From NCBI GenBank assembly GCA_903896615.1, contig CAITYM010000112.1:1-34187 (forward strand): a stretch of DNA of 34,187 bases, given 5' to 3'. The notes under the pieces were generated by a model, which was not told the origin of the DNA, did no database searches, and saw only the letters and a program-made list of their open reading frames with translations. Made by a program: the position numbers and the translations under genes. The stretch comes from an uncultured Burkholderiales bacterium (GTDB lineage Bacteria; Pseudomonadota; Gammaproteobacteria; Burkholderiales; Burkholderiaceae_C). Below are positions 34,082 through 34,187 of this stretch, one piece after another. Numbering within the stretch: position 1 is the stretch's first letter; each line of letters opens with the position of its first letter.

Positions 34082-34187
34082 AAATTCCCTCTACCTTCTT
34101 TATCAATCCAATTTGAATTATGAAATTCAAGCCCAGAGTAAGTGTCCAGCGAGGTGATCATTGGACGGTAATTTTCAACGCGCAGCG
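34078..34187 (-). CDS. traE: Probable TraE (VirB8-like) C-terminus, cut by the window edge
   Basis: An open frame enters from the right edge and ends in TGA at 34078-34080, overlapping the traK start by 4 bp. The visible 35 residues begin LRVENYRPMITSLDTYSGLE. The length, overlap and position directly before traK fit TraE, the inner-membrane VirB8-like subunit. The short visible sequence alone would not prove this. Confidence 0.6.
   Translation of the reverse strand, partial: LRVENYRPMITSLDTYSGLEFHNSNWIDKEGRGNL

Overview
The window looks like chromosome from a betaproteobacterium of the order Burkholderiales with a modest GC content (mid-40s percent by eye, not computed). The signs are a Bug/TctC-type periplasmic receptor, the PhaR regulator beside rimO, a phasin gene, the EarP/EF-P(Arg32) pair, head-to-head ispD and mfd, and an acidic-motif RelA. 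I cannot name the genus. Most of the window is ordinary housekeeping and transport DNA. The right edge, and possibly the stretch around the tRNA, is accessory.

Layout. 1-733: the 3' part of a LysR-type regulator, cut by the window edge. 804-6793 (minus strand): a six-gene transport block, transcribed livK-livH-livM-livG-livF and then a Bug-type receptor. 7010-9078 (minus): phaR followed by rimO. 9172-10200 (minus): a voltage-gated-type potassium channel, an AT-rich gene-free stretch of about 470 bp, and tRNA-Val(GAC). 10825-14288 (minus): relA and an alpha/beta hydrolase. 14520-14693 (plus): a 57-codon gene for a CDGSH-like Cys/His protein, ending tail to tail with ispF. 14694-16050 (minus): ispD then ispF, divergent from mfd-serB (plus, 16084-20478). 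20677-22800 (minus): uvrC with a long low-complexity N-terminus, divergent from earP-efp (plus), which ends at a clear intrinsic terminator. 24938-25807 (plus): a LOG-family protein. 25874-30654 (minus): a small membrane-anchored coiled-coil protein, a 2-hydroxyacid dehydrogenase, pncB, a nitroreductase, a hot-dog thioesterase and a histone-deacetylase-like hydrolase. 31000-31545 (plus): a phasin gene with a recognisable promoter, candidate operator and terminator. 31623-34187 (minus): traE (partial), traK and traB of an F-type conjugative type IV secretion system, entering from the right.

How the genes work together. PhaR (8521-9078) is the usual repressor of phasin genes, and a palindrome lies directly downstream of the phasin -10 box, so the two distant loci probably form one polyhydroxyalkanoate circuit. 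EarP probably rhamnosylates EF-P at Arg32, and that arginine is present once the EF-P start is corrected. ispD and ispF supply isoprenoid precursors. mfd and uvrC act in transcription-coupled nucleotide excision repair. The tra genes encode the VirB8, VirB9 and VirB10-like core of a conjugation channel, but the gene expected after traB (traV) is missing at this junction.

The most unusual feature is a repeated pattern of short degenerate tandem repeats with 9-15 bp units. They lie in leaders, across stop codons and in the low-complexity parts of proteins. Two arrays start at a stop codon with unit lengths (13 and 14 bp) that are not multiples of three, so they spread stop triplets over the reading frames. 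Another supplies the leader directly before a start codon. I found no CRISPR array, insertion sequence or complete prophage.
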